DNA from: Pseudomonas sp. PICF141 | Lineage (GTDB): Bacteria; Pseudomonadota; Gammaproteobacteria; Pseudomonadales; Pseudomonadaceae | Reading direction: 5' to 3' | DNA: 64,000 nt | Assembly: GCF_002286815.1 (NCBI RefSeq) | Contig: NZ_MUNM01000024.1 | Span: 1 to 64,000, forward strand | Shown: positions 35,051 through 44,903 of the stretch, one piece after another | How the letters are laid out: every line of letters starts with the position of its first letter | Position numbering within the stretch: position 1 is the first letter of the stretch | Notes under the pieces: model-generated | Seen by the model: only the letters and a program-made list of their open reading frames with translations | Databases searched by the model: none | What the model was told of the DNA's origin: nothing | Position numbers and translations under genes: made by a program

Positions 35051-36676
35051 TCAAATCACGAAACGCGCCACCATCGCGTTCAAATCAACTGCTAATCGTG
35101 ACAGCTCGTGGGTGGCGGCGCTGGTCTGGTTGGCACCGGCGGCAGACTGGGTAGCCAGGTCGCGAATGTTCACCAGATTGCGGTCGACTTCACGGGACAC
35201 CTGAGCCTGTTGTTCCGAGGCGCTGGCGATCACCAGGTTGCGTTCGTTGATCAGTTGAATCGATTGGGTGATCTGCTCCAGGGCGATTCCCGCAGCACGA
35301 GCCATTTCCAGCGTGCTTTGGGTGCGCTGATTGCTTTGCTGCATCGATGAGACCGCTTCGCCGGTGCCGTTCTGGATACCGGCGACCATTTTCTCGATTT
35401 CCTGGGTCGACTGCGCGGTGCGATGGGCCAACGCCCGGACCTCGTCCGCCACCACCGCAAAGCCACGCCCTGCTTCCCCGGCACGGGCCGCTTCGATCGC
35501 GGCGTTGAGGGCCAGCAGGTTGGTTTGTTCGGCAATGGCACGAATCACATCCAGCACTTTGCCGATGTCGCGGCCCTGAGTCGCCAGCCCTTCGATCATC
35601 AACGCGGTGTTTTGCACGTCGTGGGTCATGGTCTGGATCGCGTCAACGGTTTCCACCACCCGGTCACGACCTTCACGGGCCGCCTGGGTCGACTGGTTCG
35701 AGGCTTCGGAAGTCGACACCGCGTTGCGCGCCACTTCTTCCACGGCGGCCGTCATTTCGTTGACGGCGGTGGCGGCTTGTTCGATTTCGTTGTTTTGCTG
35801 CTGCAGGCCACGGGATGCTTCTTGCGTCACGGTGCTGAGTTCTTCTGCGGCGGCGCCCAGTTGCGTCGCGGAGCCGGCAATCTGTTCGATGGTTTTGCGC
35901 AGGTTGCTCTGCATGGCGGACAAGGCGCCGAGCAAACGCGCCGGTTCGTCATTGCCGTCGACTTCGATGACCTTGCTCAGGTTGCCGCCAGCAATGGTTT
36001 CGGCCGCGAGCACCGCACGGTTCAGCGGCGTGAGGATGCTGCGGGTCAACAGCCAGGCCAGCAGCACGGTCAGCAACGAAGCCATCACCGCCACGGTCAC
36101 GATGCCGATAAAGGCTTCGCTGTAATGCTCGCCCGCCTTGGCTGACGCGGCTTTGGCATCGGCGGCGTTGAGCGCCACCAGTTTGTTCAATTGCTCGCCC
36201 ATTTGATCGGTGCCTTCCTTGATCCGGGTATTGATCAGGGCGCGCATCTCCTCCAGTTTGTTCTGCCGCGACAGCTCCAGCATCTGGCTCTGGGCCTGCA
36301 TGTAGTTATCGAGGGTTGTCGCGAAGGTTTTGTACAGCGCAGCTTCTTCGGGGCTGGCCGGCAAGGCGGCATAGCTTGTTTGGGAAGTGCGCACTTTGTC
36401 GACGAGCACGCCGATGCGGGTCTGGGCTTCCTGCAACGCCGCCGGATCTCGGTTGACCAGCACGCGGAACGAGAGAATCCGCAGCCGCAGGACGTTTTCC
36501 GTCACGTTGCCCAGAAACCCGATGCTGGGTAACTGTGTCGTTTCCATATCGACAGAGGCTTGGCGAATGATCGACATACGGTTCACGGCAAACACACCCA
36601 GCACAATCACCAGCAAGGCAATGAAGGCGAAACCCAGGAAAGCTCGAGGCGCGATTTTCAGATTACGCAGTGACAT
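35051..36676 (-). CDS. Methyl-accepting chemotaxis protein
   Basis: The 541-aa transducer has TM1 (about 12-32) and a four-helix-bundle ligand domain with the 4HB-type stretch [22 protein letters not shown]2 is at about 190-212, then HAMP ([20 protein letters not shown]) and a cytoplasmic signalling hairpin whose tip reads [20 protein letters not shown] with [20 protein letters not shown]. Methylation helices flank it. There is no C-terminal CheR pentapeptide. The start [11 protein letters not shown] (36676) gives the expected short cytoplasmic N-terminus. The ligand is unknown; similar Pseudomonas receptors bind small organic acids or polyamines. Confidence 0.93.
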   Translation of the reverse strand: MSLRNLKIAPRAFLGFAFIALLVIVLGVFAVNRMSIIRQASVDMETTQLPSIGFLGNVTENVLRLRILSFRVLVNRDPAALQEAQTRIGVLVDKVRTSQTSYAALPASPEEAALYKTFATTLDNYMQAQSQMLELSRQNKLEEMRALINTRIKEGTDQMGEQLNKLVALNAADAKAASAKAGEHYSEAFIGIVTVAVMASLLTVLLAWLLTRSILTPLNRAVLAAETIAGGNLSKVIEVDGNDEPARLLGALSAMQSNLRKTIEQIAGSATQLGAAAEELSTVTQEASRGLQQQNNEIEQAATAVNEMTAAVEEVARNAVSTSEASNQSTQAAREGRDRVVETVDAIQTMTHDVQNTALMIEGLATQGRDIGKVLDVIRAIAEQTNLLALNAAIEAARAGEAGRGFAVVADEVRALAHRTAQSTQEIEKMVAGIQNGTGEAVSSMQQSNQRTQSTLEMARAAGIALEQITQSIQLINERNLVIASASEQQAQVSREVDRNLVNIRDLATQSAAGANQTSAATHELSRLAVDLNAMVARFVI

Positions 36677-36853
36677 AGGATGATCTCGGTAATTGAGGCG
36701 GCGAGCATCCTTGCGGTAATCACTGTCGGGCGCGCGGGCGATAGCGCGCACCTTTCAGTTGGGCGCGACTGTTGTAATAGGTTTGTGCGCGCCTGTTAGC
36801 TGTATCGGCCGGGCTTGAGGTTTTTTGCAGGGGGTGGAGAAATATTTTTCAGG

Positions 36854-37000
36854 TGTAGCAGCTGCCGAGCCCGCGAGGCTGCGTTCGGCGGCGAAGCCGT
36901 CGTGAATCAAGCGGCGCGGTGTGTCAGGGAAACCTTGCTTGCAGGACCTACGACGGCTTCGCCGCCGAACGCAGCCTCGCTGGCTCGGCAGCTGCTACGG
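36854..37000. repeat. Class B palindromic repeat pair
   Basis: The arms GTAGCAGCTGCCGAGCCCGC with GAGGCTGCGTTCGGCGGCGA and the inverted GCCGCCGAACGCAGCCTCGC with TGGCTCGGCAGCTGCTAC enclose a 60-base loop. The inner arm portion GGCGAAGCCGTCGT/ACGACGGCTTCGCC is itself paired. It fills the 333-base spacer between the chemoreceptor and glycerate kinase genes; no gene is seen there. A half copy is at 45911-45964. Confidence 0.88.
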
Positions 37001-37009
37001 GGATTTTTG

Positions 37010-38158
37010 TCAGTCCTGGATTTTGCCGGCCGCCACCCGCCACACCCGCGCAATATCACGGGTGCGCTCGCGCAACAAACGCGGTGCGTCAGCGCAGGCC
37101 TGCTGCAATGTCATCGGTCCGCTGGCCAAGGCAAAAGCCGCATCGATGCCATGTTCATACAACGCCTGATACCCCTCGCCCAAGGTCCCGGCGATGACGA
37201 TGACTGGCACGCCGTGCTGTCGTGCGAGGCGCGCCACGCCAAACGGGGTTTTGCCGCGCAACGTCTGGGCATCGAAACGACCTTCGCCCGTGATCACCAG
37301 ATCGGCGCCTTTGACCGCCTCGGCCAGACCCACCAGCTCAGCGACCACTTCCACTCCGGCCTGAAACTGCGCACCGAGAAACGCCTTGGCGGCAAACCCC
37401 AGGCCACCCGCCGCGCCACTGCCAGGTTCGTCGCGCACGTCTTTATCCAGGGCTTGCGCGCAGCGTTCGGCAAAATGCCCAAGGGCCTGGTCCAGTTGCT
37501 CGACTTGCTCAGGCGATGCCCCTTTCTGCGGGCCGAAAATCGCTGAAGCACCGTGAGGGCCGCACAGCGGGTTATTGACGTCGGCGGCGATGTCGAAACG
37601 CACCTTGGCCAGACGCGGATCTAGCTCACTCAGATCGAGGCGGGCCAGTTGCGCCAGGGCCAGGCCACCCGGCACCAGGGTTTGGCCTTGAGCGTCCAGC
37701 AGCTTCACACCCAAGGCCTGCATCGCCCCGGCGCCGCCGTCATTGGTGGCGCTGCCGCCAATCGCCAGGATCACCCGTTGCGCGCCGGCATCCAGCGCGG
37801 CGCGGATCAATTCACCGGTGCCGTAGGTGCTGCTGGTGCAAGCATCGCGCAGGTTCGGCGCAACCAGCTGCAAGCCACTGGCCTCGGCCATTTCGATGAT
37901 CGCGGTGCGGCTCTGTGGCAACCAGCCCCATGCGGCCTCGACCATGGCCCCCAGCGGCCCGCGAACAGGGGTACGGCGCAGTTCGCCGTCGCAGGCGGCC
38001 AGAATCGATTCGACTGTGCCTTCTCCACCATCAGCCATCGGGCACTTGAGCAATTGTGCATCCGGCCAGACGTCCGCCAAACCCTGCGCAATGGCCTCGG
38101 CCACCCCTTGGGCACTCAGGCTGTCCTTGAACGAATCGGGGGCAATGACGATTTTCAT
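37010..38158 (-). CDS. Glycerate 2-kinase (GarK/GlxK family)
   Basis: The 382-aa enzyme phosphorylates D-glycerate to 2-phosphoglycerate. It is recognised by MKIVIAPDSFKDSLSAQGVA, MADGGEGTVESILAA, the glycine-rich LAIGGSATNDGGAGAMQALG and the C-terminal GADLVITGEGRFDAQTLRGK with TPFGVARLA. The start at 38158 is the family-conserved MKIVIAPDSF; the upstream extension is not conserved. Its neighbour upstream is a CdaR-type regulator, matching the E. coli pattern in which CdaR controls glycerate kinase in sugar-diacid breakdown. Confidence 0.94.
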   Translation of the reverse strand: MKIVIAPDSFKDSLSAQGVAEAIAQGLADVWPDAQLLKCPMADGGEGTVESILAACDGELRRTPVRGPLGAMVEAAWGWLPQSRTAIIEMAEASGLQLVAPNLRDACTSSTYGTGELIRAALDAGAQRVILAIGGSATNDGGAGAMQALGVKLLDAQGQTLVPGGLALAQLARLDLSELDPRLAKVRFDIAADVNNPLCGPHGASAIFGPQKGASPEQVEQLDQALGHFAERCAQALDKDVRDEPGSGAAGGLGFAAKAFLGAQFQAGVEVVAELVGLAEAVKGADLVITGEGRFDAQTLRGKTPFGVARLARQHGVPVIVIAGTLGEGYQALYEHGIDAAFALASGPMTLQQACADAPRLLRERTRDIARVWRVAAGKIQD

Positions 38159-38310
38159 GTGAATTCTCCAGTTCCAATGCGTCCATGCTGCCAGCCGCCA
38201 TGAACAATAACGCCGGTCCGTTGCACAAGCGGGCATGAGGATTATTGTTCATTTTCACAAAACCCGGCGTGAGCAGCGTCGTTCACAAATTTGTGCACCA
38301 CCACAAATCA

Positions 38311-38402
38311 CTGTGGGAGCAGGCTTGCCCGCGATGGCGGTGTGTCAATCACCATGCATGTTGAATGTGATGGCCTCTTCGCGGGCAAGCCCGCTCCCAC
38401 AG
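38311..38402. repeat. Variant class A REPIN (GTGGGAGC type)
   Basis: The arms CTGTGGGAGCAGGCTTGCCC and GGGCAAGCCCGCTCCCACAG differ from the main class by GTGGGAGC-AGG in place of GTAGGAGCGAGG. The inner bases CGCGATGGCGG and CCTCTTCGCG are only partly paired. It lies between glycerate kinase and cdaR, in a 257-base spacer with no gene. Confidence 0.85.
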
Positions 38403-38415
38403 GCAATTGTGAGAT

Positions 38416-39537
38416 TCATGGGTTGGCGTCTGCCTGGGGGAGCAGCTGGACGCCAAGGTAAAGCGCGAGCATGCCGTCCAGTTTCAGCGGATCGACACCG
38501 CTGAGTTCGGCAATTCTTTCCATGCGGTAACGCAGACTGTTGCGATGAATGCCCAACGCCTCGGCACAGGCCTGACTCTGACCGTCGTGCTCGCACCAAC
38601 TGCGCAAGGTCGCCAGCAGTTGGCCGTTGCCATCCTTGGCGATGACTTTGCGCAGCGGCCGCAGCAGCTCATCCAGCGCATCGTCGTTGCGGTGTCGCCA
38701 GAGCATCACCGGCAGCCGATAACGATTCAGTGTCAGCAAGCGTGAATGCGGCAACACATCACGACCATAGGCCAACAGATCACCGACCCGACGATAGCAA
38801 CGGCGCAATCCCGACAAGCCATCGGCCTGCCCGCCCACGGCAATGCGCAAAATATTCCAGCCGAGGCCATCGAGCTTCTCCAGCAGCCGCTCGTTCTCGA
38901 TCGCTGGCGTTGCCGGTCGACACCACAGCAAAGAAGACTTGGCCGAGGTCACGCACCAACTGTCCGGGTAGCGCGACATCAACCAGGCGCTGAGCGCTTC
39001 GACGGTCTGGCCCGGACCGTGTTCCAGGCCCAACTCGAACAGATAAGGCACCCGCGTCAATTGCGGCTTGAGCCCTAGCTGCTGCGCTTCGTCCAGCAAA
39101 CGCGGCGAATCCCCCGCCTCGCTGAGCAGCAGTGCCAGCAGATCATCGCAACGCTGGCGTCGCCATTGCTGCTCGGCCTGTTGATTGCGCTGACCCACCA
39201 GCATCTCGGCGGTCATTCGTACCAGCTCGGCATAGGTGCGCAGTTGTTCGGGTTCGCCGGTGATGCCCAGCACACCGATCAAACGCTGATCGAGCAACAG
39301 CGGCAGGTTGATGCCCGGCTGCACGCCTTTGAGGTGAATCGCGGTGTGCGCGTCGATCTCGACCACGCGCCCGTTGGCCAACACCAGTTGCGCGCCTTCG
39401 TGGCGGGTGTTGATGCGCTCGGGTTCGCCGCTGCCCAGAATCAGCCCCTGGCTGTCCATGACATTGACGTTGTACGGCAGGATGGCCATCGCCCGGTCGA
39501 CGATGTCCTGAGCCAGGTCGTGATCGAGTTCGAACAT
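38416..39537 (-). CDS. cdaR: Sugar diacid / glycerate regulator, CdaR family
   Basis: The 373-aa regulator has an N-terminal diacid-recognition domain (LAQDIVDRAMAILPYNVNVM, GSGEPERINTRHEGA, LLLDQRLIGVLGITGEPEQL). A central GGDEF-like PucR domain follows. The C-terminal PucR-type HTH reads CAEALGIHRNSLRYRMERIA ELSG. E. coli CdaR activates glucarate/galactarate and glycerate genes. Here it lies between a divergent MFS permease and the glycerate kinase gene, both likely targets. Which diacid is sensed is inference. Confidence 0.88.
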   Translation of the reverse strand: MFELDHDLAQDIVDRAMAILPYNVNVMDSQGLILGSGEPERINTRHEGAQLVLANGRVVEIDAHTAIHLKGVQPGINLPLLLDQRLIGVLGITGEPEQLRTYAELVRMTAEMLVGQRNQQAEQQWRRQRCDDLLALLLSEAGDSPRLLDEAQQLGLKPQLTRVPYLFELGLEHGPGQTVEALSAWLMSRYPDSWCVTSAKSSLLWCRPATPAIENERLLEKLDGLGWNILRIAVGGQADGLSGLRRCYRRVGDLLAYGRDVLPHSRLLTLNRYRLPVMLWRHRNDDALDELLRPLRKVIAKDGNGQLLATLRSWCEHDGQSQACAEALGIHRNSLRYRMERIAELSGVDPLKLDGMLALYLGVQLLPQADANP

Positions 39538-39706
39538 AGCGCGGTTCCTTGAAAACGTGACGGAACGGGTTGTTCACCCGCACAGGCCTTGGTCATAAAC
39601 CCTGTGCTCAGGCACAAAGACAACCACCCAAGGGGTGGCCGAGACTCACTGGGCGATCAACGTTACCCTTGCGTCGCAAAAAATCATAATAAAGAGAGAG
39701 CCCGCC

Positions 39707-41017
39707 ATGTCACAGAGCGCCGCAGCTACCCTGGCCACCGCTGACGACAAACATGCCGTCTACAAGCGCATTACCCTGCGTTTGATTCCCTTCATTTTCA
39801 TCTGTTACCTGTTCAATTACCTCGACCGGGTGAACGTCGGGTTCGCCAAACTGCAGATGCTCGACGCACTGAAATTCAGCGAAACCGTGTACGGCCTCGG
39901 CGCCGGGATCTTCTTCATCGGCTACGTACTCTGTGGCGTACCAAGCAACCTGGCCCTGACCAGATTCGGCCCGCGTCGCTGGATCGCGCTGATGATGATC
40001 ACTTGGGGAACCCTGTCGACCTGCCTGCTATTCGTCACCACACCGACCGAGTTCTACACCCTGCGCCTGTTTACCGGTGCGGCCGAAGCCGGGTTCTTCC
40101 CGGGTGTGGTGCTTTATCTCTCGCAGTGGTTCCCGACGTTCCGTCGTGGCCGCATCATGGCGCTGTTCATGTCGGCGATCCCGGTGTCCGGTCTGCTTGG
40201 CAGTCCGTTTTCCGGCTGGATCCTCAACCACTTCGGCGCAGGCCAGGCTGGTTTGGCCGGCTGGCAGTGGATGTTCCTGCTGCAAGGCATACCGACCGTT
40301 ATTCTCGGCGCCCTCGCCTACTTTCTGCTCAGCGACAGTTACGCCAACGCCAAGTGGCTGACCCCTTACGAGCGTTCGGTGCTTGAGGCCGATCACGTGC
40401 AAGACCTGGCCAGCAAACCGAAAACCGCTACCGATTCCCTGCTGGCGGTGTTCAAGAACCCGGCGATCTGGGCCTTCGGCCTGATTTATTTCTGCATTCA
40501 GAGCGGTGTCTACGCGATCAATTTCTGGTTGCCGTCGATCATCAAGAACCTGGGTTTCAGCGATAACCTGGTGATTGGTTGGCTTAGTGCGATTCCATAT
40601 CTGCTGGCGGCGGTGTTCATGTTGATGGTCGGTCGTTCGGCGGACTTGCGCAAAGAACGCCGCTGGCACTTGGTGGTGCCGATGCTGATGGGTGCGGTGG
40701 GTCTGTTGATTGCGGTGAACTTCGCTGCCAACCCCGCCATTGCCATTCTCGGGCTGACCATCGCCACCATGGGCGCCCTCACCGGCCTGCCGATGTTCTG
40801 GCCCGTGCCGACCGCCATGCTCAGCGCGGGTGCGGCTGCCGGTGGGTTGGCGTTGATCAACTCCATGGGGCAGATGGCGGGTTTTCTCAGCCCGTACCTG
40901 GTGGGTTGGGTCAAGGACAGCACCGGGTCGACTGATGCGGCGCTTTATCTGCTGGCGGGCGTGATTGTTTGTGGGAGTTTGCTAGCGTTGCGCATGACGC
41001 GCACGTTGCGGGTTTAA
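39707..41017 (+). CDS. MFS transporter, anion:cation symporter family (probable sugar-acid permease)
   Basis: The 436-aa, 12-helix permease begins its first helix with RITLRLIPFIFICYLFNYLD RVNVGFA, the family signature also seen in glucarate and tartrate carriers. A central loop lies near residue 225, and LPMFWPVPTAMLSAGAAAGG lies in helix 10-11. The start at 39707 was chosen over the in-frame start at 39635. The divergent CdaR-type gene and nearby glycerate kinase point to uptake of glycerate or an aldaric acid. Confidence 0.88.
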   Translation: MSQSAAATLATADDKHAVYKRITLRLIPFIFICYLFNYLDRVNVGFAKLQMLDALKFSETVYGLGAGIFFIGYVLCGVPSNLALTRFGPRRWIALMMITWGTLSTCLLFVTTPTEFYTLRLFTGAAEAGFFPGVVLYLSQWFPTFRRGRIMALFMSAIPVSGLLGSPFSGWILNHFGAGQAGLAGWQWMFLLQGIPTVILGALAYFLLSDSYANAKWLTPYERSVLEADHVQDLASKPKTATDSLLAVFKNPAIWAFGLIYFCIQSGVYAINFWLPSIIKNLGFSDNLVIGWLSAIPYLLAAVFMLMVGRSADLRKERRWHLVVPMLMGAVGLLIAVNFAANPAIAILGLTIATMGALTGLPMFWPVPTAMLSAGAAAGGLALINSMGQMAGFLSPYLVGWVKDSTGSTDAALYLLAGVIVCGSLLALRMTRTLRV

Positions 41018-41040
41018 AAGGCAAGATCAAAAGATGCTTT

Positions 41041-41161
41041 TGTGGCGAGGGGGCTTGCCCCCGTTGGGTCGCGAAGCGGCCCCGGCATTTCAAAGTTATA
41101 CCGCATGTAATGGGTTTACGACTGCTTCGCAGCCGAACGGGGGCAAGCCCCCTCGCCACAG
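41041..41161. repeat. Class C palindromic repeat pair
   Basis: TGTGGCGAGGGGGCTTGCCC with CCGTTGGGTCGCGAAGCGGC and the inverted CTGCTTCGCAGCCGAACGGG with GGCAAGCCCCCTCGCCACAG flank a 35-base loop. It is nearly identical in its arms to 6777-6900. It fills the spacer between the MFS permease and the aldo/keto reductase. Confidence 0.9.
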
Positions 41162-41253
41162 GGTGCCCACGAGACTGCGCAATAATTCCGATTGCTCCCG
41201 GTCCCGGTTCTGGTATTTGATTAGGGCTTTCTGACCGGTAAAAGGATTTCGTC

Positions 41254-42267
41254 ATGAGCTATCGCACGCTGGGTCATTCGGGTTTACAGGTGTCGACCCT
41301 TACATTGGGCACCATGATGTTCGGCGAACAGACCAGCACCGAAGATTCCCTGCGAATCATCGACAAGGCCTGGGACCAGGGCATCAACTTCATCGACACC
41401 GCGGACGTGTACACCAACGGCCGCTCCGAAGAGATCGTCGGCGAAGCGATCGCCAGTCGGCGGCAGGAATGGGTACTGGCCACCAAGGTCGGCTTCGGAC
41501 CGGTGGACGGAATGCCGAACCGCAGCGGCCTGAGCCGCAAGCATCTGTTCAATGGCATCGATGCCAGCCTGACGCGGTTGGGCACCGATTACCTGGACAT
41601 CTATTACCTGCACCGCGAAGACCACAACACGCCGCTGGAGGTCACGGTGTCCGCCATTGGCGATTTGATCCGCCAGGGCAAGATCCGCTACTGGGGCCTG
41701 TCGAACTACCGTGGCTGGCGTATTGCCGAGGTGATTCGTGTGGCCGACAAACTCGGTGTCGACAGGCCGGTCATCAGCCAGCCGCTGTACAACATCGTCA
41801 ATCGTCAGGCGGAAACCGAGCAGATCACTGCTGCGCAAAACTATGGCCTCGGTGTGGTGCCCTATAGTCCGCTCGCACGCGGCGTGCTCAGCGGCAAATA
41901 CGCGCCCGACGTGACTCCGGACGCCAACAGCCGCGCGGGCCGTCAGGACAAACGCATCCTGGAAACAGAATGGCGGGTGGAGTCATTACGCATTGCCCAA
42001 CAGATCCAGGAATACACCCAGGATCGTGGCGTGGGCATCGTCGAGTTCGCGATTGCCTGGGTACTGAACAATGGCGCTGTGACTTCAGCCATCGTTGGGC
42101 CTCGCACTGAGGAGCAGTGGGATGCCTACACCAAGGCGCAGGCGGTGAAGATCACGGCGCAGGACGAGGCGTTTATTGATTCGCTGGTGACACCGGGGCA
42201 CGCCTCGACGCCGGGGTTCAATGACGTGAGCCATTTTGTGCCTGGGCGTAAACCGCGTACGGCTTGA
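41254..42267 (+). CDS. Aldo/keto reductase
   Basis: The 337-aa NADPH-dependent oxidoreductase has a TIM-barrel fold. The catalytic tetrad can be placed: Asp and Tyr in GINFIDTADVYTNGRSEEIV, Lys in WVLATKVGFG and His in YYLHREDHNTP. The cofactor segment is VVPYSPLARGVLSGKY and TSAIVGPRTEEQ. The length and loops match the YajO/potassium-channel-beta-like AKR branch. It is a single gene with its own spacers. The physiological carbonyl substrate is unknown. Confidence 0.92.
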   Translation: MSYRTLGHSGLQVSTLTLGTMMFGEQTSTEDSLRIIDKAWDQGINFIDTADVYTNGRSEEIVGEAIASRRQEWVLATKVGFGPVDGMPNRSGLSRKHLFNGIDASLTRLGTDYLDIYYLHREDHNTPLEVTVSAIGDLIRQGKIRYWGLSNYRGWRIAEVIRVADKLGVDRPVISQPLYNIVNRQAETEQITAAQNYGLGVVPYSPLARGVLSGKYAPDVTPDANSRAGRQDKRILETEWRVESLRIAQQIQEYTQDRGVGIVEFAIAWVLNNGAVTSAIVGPRTEEQWDAYTKAQAVKITAQDEAFIDSLVTPGHASTPGFNDVSHFVPGRKPRTA

Positions 42268-42280
42268 GATTAATCGCGAG

Positions 42281-42384
42281 CAGGGCTCGCTCCCACAGGG
42301 TTTTGTGTCGATCACAATATCTGTTGGCGGTCACCGTCACTGTGGGGGGGGCTCGCCCACGAGCAGGCAAGCCAACTCCCACAG
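42281..42384. repeat. Degenerate REP cluster
   Basis: The fragments GAGCAGGGCTCGCTCCCACA, CACTGTGGGGGGGGCTCGCC and GAGCAGGCAAGCCAACTCCC are decayed arms of the GTGGGAGC-type repeat, in which the inner palindrome is lost. The remaining bases up to rarD at 42523 show no gene. Confidence 0.6.
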
Positions 42385-42522
42385 GTTGAGGATTGGTCTG
42401 CTGACTATGCTTTGGCTGAGGATCAGGCAGGATGTTGTAAATATTGATCACTCGGCCAATATTCAACACAAAAACCACGTATCCTGCGCGCCCCGTCTGA
42501 CCTTCAACCTCGCGAGGACAGT

Positions 42523-43410
42523 TTGTCTAAAGGTATTGCTCTATCGGTTACAGCCTCGATGCTGTTCGCCGTCATGTATTACTACACATCGCTGCTCTCC
42601 CCCTTGAGCGGCGTAGAAATCTTCGGTTGGCGGATGCTGCTGACTGCGCCGTGCATGACCGTGTTCATGGTGGTGGCCGGCGAATGGGAGCGCGTGGTCG
42701 AGATTGTTCGACGGCTGGCCGGCAAGCCGCAGCTGATTGTCGGGCTGATTGGCTCTGCGGTGCTGTTGGGCCTGCAACTCTGGTTGTTCATGTGGGCACC
42801 GCTCAACGGTTATAGCCTCGACGTGTCGCTGGGGTATTTCCTGTTGCCCCTGTCCATGGTCCTGACCGGGCGAATCGTCTATGGCGAGCGCCTTTCCTAT
42901 CTGCAGAAAATAGCCGTGTTCTTCGCCATCCTCGGCGTGCTCAACGAGGTGTATCAGGTGGGTGGTTTTTCCTGGGCGACCTTGCTGGTGGTGGTCGGCT
43001 ATCCGATCTATTTCATCCTGCGTAAACGCCTGGCCACGGACAACCTTGGCGGGCTCTGGCTGGACATGGCCTTGATGCTGCCGGTGGCGTTCTGGTTCGT
43101 GCTGGGCGGTGAACAAGGGTTCGGCGTGTTTGATCAACATCCATGGCTGTCGCTGCTGATTCCGCTGCTCGGCGTGATCAGTGCTTCGGCGCTGGTGGTC
43201 TATATCATTGCCAGCCGTCTGCTGCCGTTCAGCCTGTTCGGGTTGTTGAGTTATGTCGAGCCGGTGCTGTTGCTCGGCGTTGCGTTACTGTTGGGCGAAA
43301 GCATCAAGGCCGGCGAATGGCTGACCTACATTCCGATCTGGTTGGCGGTGGTGGTGTTGGTGTTTGAAGGGTTCAAGCATCTGGTCCGGCAACGACGCCG
43401 GCCAATGTAA
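42523..43410 (+). CDS. rarD: RarD-like EamA/DMT-superfamily permease
   Basis: The 295-aa inner-membrane protein has ten predicted helices in two EamA-type halves. The RarD pattern is seen in SKGIALSVTASMLFAVMYYY, VEIFGWRMLLTAPCM, NGYSLDVSLGYFLLPL and SALVVYIIASRLLPFSLFGL LSYVEPVLLL. The likely start is TTG at 42523 behind GAGGA (42513-42517). Homologues are annotated as chloramphenicol-sensitive or drug/metabolite exporters; the substrate is unknown. It ends 1 base before a REPIN. Confidence 0.85.
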   Translation: MSKGIALSVTASMLFAVMYYYTSLLSPLSGVEIFGWRMLLTAPCMTVFMVVAGEWERVVEIVRRLAGKPQLIVGLIGSAVLLGLQLWLFMWAPLNGYSLDVSLGYFLLPLSMVLTGRIVYGERLSYLQKIAVFFAILGVLNEVYQVGGFSWATLLVVVGYPIYFILRKRLATDNLGGLWLDMALMLPVAFWFVLGGEQGFGVFDQHPWLSLLIPLLGVISASALVVYIIASRLLPFSLFGLLSYVEPVLLLGVALLLGESIKAGEWLTYIPIWLAVVVLVFEGFKHLVRQRRRPM

Positions 43411-43411
43411 T

Positions 43412-43486
43412 TGTAGGAGCGAGGCTTGCCCGCGAAGCTTTTAGCGTCTTCAAGGTCCCCTTCGCGGGCAAGCCTCGCTCCTACAG
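43412..43486. repeat. Class A REPIN, inverted arm order
   Basis: TGTAGGAGCGAGGCTTGCCC with GCGAAG and CCTTCGCGGGCAAGCCTCGC with TCCTACAG flank a short loop, immediately after the rarD stop. It is followed by two tandem copies of TTTTGCATGATCCAAAAA (43492-43530). Confidence 0.9.
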
Positions 43487-43524
43487 TGGTTTTTGCATGA
43501 TCCAAAAATGGTTTTGCATGATCC

Positions 43525-43566
43525 AAAAAAAAGCCCGGCCAGCATTGCTGCTGACCGGGTTTTTTC
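43525..43566. terminator. Bidirectional intrinsic terminator between rarD and hpd
   Basis: The stem CCCGGCCAGCA / TGCTGACCGGG (one G-T pair) with a TTGC loop is flanked by eight A on the left and six T on the right. It can therefore act for both the plus-strand rarD and the minus-strand hpd transcript. Confidence 0.9.
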
Positions 43567-43580
43567 ACGCCTGAGCCGGG

Positions 43581-44657
43581 TTAATCGGTAGAGAGCACGC
43601 CCCGACGAACCTGGTCACGCTCGATGGATTCGAACAGTGCCTTGAAGTTGCCTTCGCCGAAACCATCGTCGCCTTTACGCTGGATGAATTCAAAGAACAC
43701 CGGCCCCATCAGGGTTTCCGAGAAAATCTGCAACAGCAGACGTTTGTCCCCCGGTTCGGACGAACCGTCCAGCAGAATGCCCCGCGCTTGCAATTCGTTG
43801 ACCGGTTCGCCGTGGTTCGGCAAACGGCCTTCGAGCATTTCGTAATAAGTGTCTGGCGGTGGCGTCATGAAACGCATGCCGATGCTTTTCAAGTGATCCC
43901 AGGTCTTGATCAGGTCATCGCTGAGGAAGGCCACGTGCTGGATGCCTTCACCGTTGAACTGCATCAGGAACTCTTCGATCTGCCCGGCGCCCTTGGACGA
44001 CTCTTCGTTCAGCGGGATACGGATCATGCCGTCCGGCGCGGTCATGGCCTTGGAGGTCAGGCCGGTGTATTCGCCTTTGATGTCGAAGTAACGGATTTCA
44101 CGGAAGTTGAACAGCTTCTCGTAGAAGTTGGCCCAGTAGGCCATGCGCCCGCGATACACGTTGTGGGTCAGGTGATCGATGATTTTCAGGCCGGCCCCGA
44201 CCGGATTGCGGTCCACGCCTTCGATGAACACGAAGTCGATGTCGTAAATCGAACTGCCTTCACCAAAACGGTCGATCAGGTACAGCGGCGCGCCGCCAAT
44301 GCCCTTGATCGCTGGAAGGTGCAGTTCCATCGGGCCGGTTTCGATGTGGATCGGCTGGGCGCCGAGTTCCAGGGCACGCTTGTAGGCCTTTTGCGAATCC
44401 TTGACCCGGAACGCCATGCCGCACACCGACGGGCCATGCTCGGCCGCGAAGTACGACGCCACACTGTTGGGCTCATTGTTGAGGATCAGGTTGATCTGGC
44501 CCTGGCGATACAGGTGCACGTCTTTGGAACGGTGGGTCGCGACCTTGGTGAAGCCCATGATCTGGAAGATCGGCTCCAGGGTGTTAGGGGTTGGCGATGC
44601 GAATTCGATGAACTCAAAGCCCATCAGGCCCATTGGGTTTTCGTATAAATCTGCCAT
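43581..44657 (-). CDS. hpd: 4-hydroxyphenylpyruvate dioxygenase
   Basis: The 358-aa non-haem iron enzyme converts 4-hydroxyphenylpyruvate to homogentisate in tyrosine breakdown; the product also feeds pyomelanin. The three iron ligands are visible: His in IIDHLTHNV, His in [12 protein letters not shown] and Glu in [21 protein letters not shown]. The length equals P. fluorescens HppD (358 aa). It is a single gene with its own terminator. The 246-base upstream spacer holds its promoter and no other gene. Confidence 0.97.
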   Translation of the reverse strand: MADLYENPMGLMGFEFIEFASPTPNTLEPIFQIMGFTKVATHRSKDVHLYRQGQINLILNNEPNSVASYFAAEHGPSVCGMAFRVKDSQKAYKRALELGAQPIHIETGPMELHLPAIKGIGGAPLYLIDRFGEGSSIYDIDFVFIEGVDRNPVGAGLKIIDHLTHNVYRGRMAYWANFYEKLFNFREIRYFDIKGEYTGLTSKAMTAPDGMIRIPLNEESSKGAGQIEEFLMQFNGEGIQHVAFLSDDLIKTWDHLKSIGMRFMTPPPDTYYEMLEGRLPNHGEPVNELQARGILLDGSSEPGDKRLLLQIFSETLMGPVFFEFIQRKGDDGFGEGNFKALFESIERDQVRRGVLSTD

Positions 44658-44903
44658 TTTGGCGCCTCATCATTTCTTATCAATTAACCGATCGTTAGTT
44701 GCTAGCAATGCTGAGACTGGCGGGTGGCGCGCAGGAGATGCCCCGCACGCTGCGGGCGAGGAAGTCACCGTAGATCAATTGAAACCCAAAACTCTTCATT
44801 GTCGACCCAAGGCTATTACGGGCGAGGCTTCTGCTGCCAGAAGACGATTATTCTTATATGCGTAAACCGATTCTACACAGCGTAAATCAATTTGTCCGCC
44901 TTC

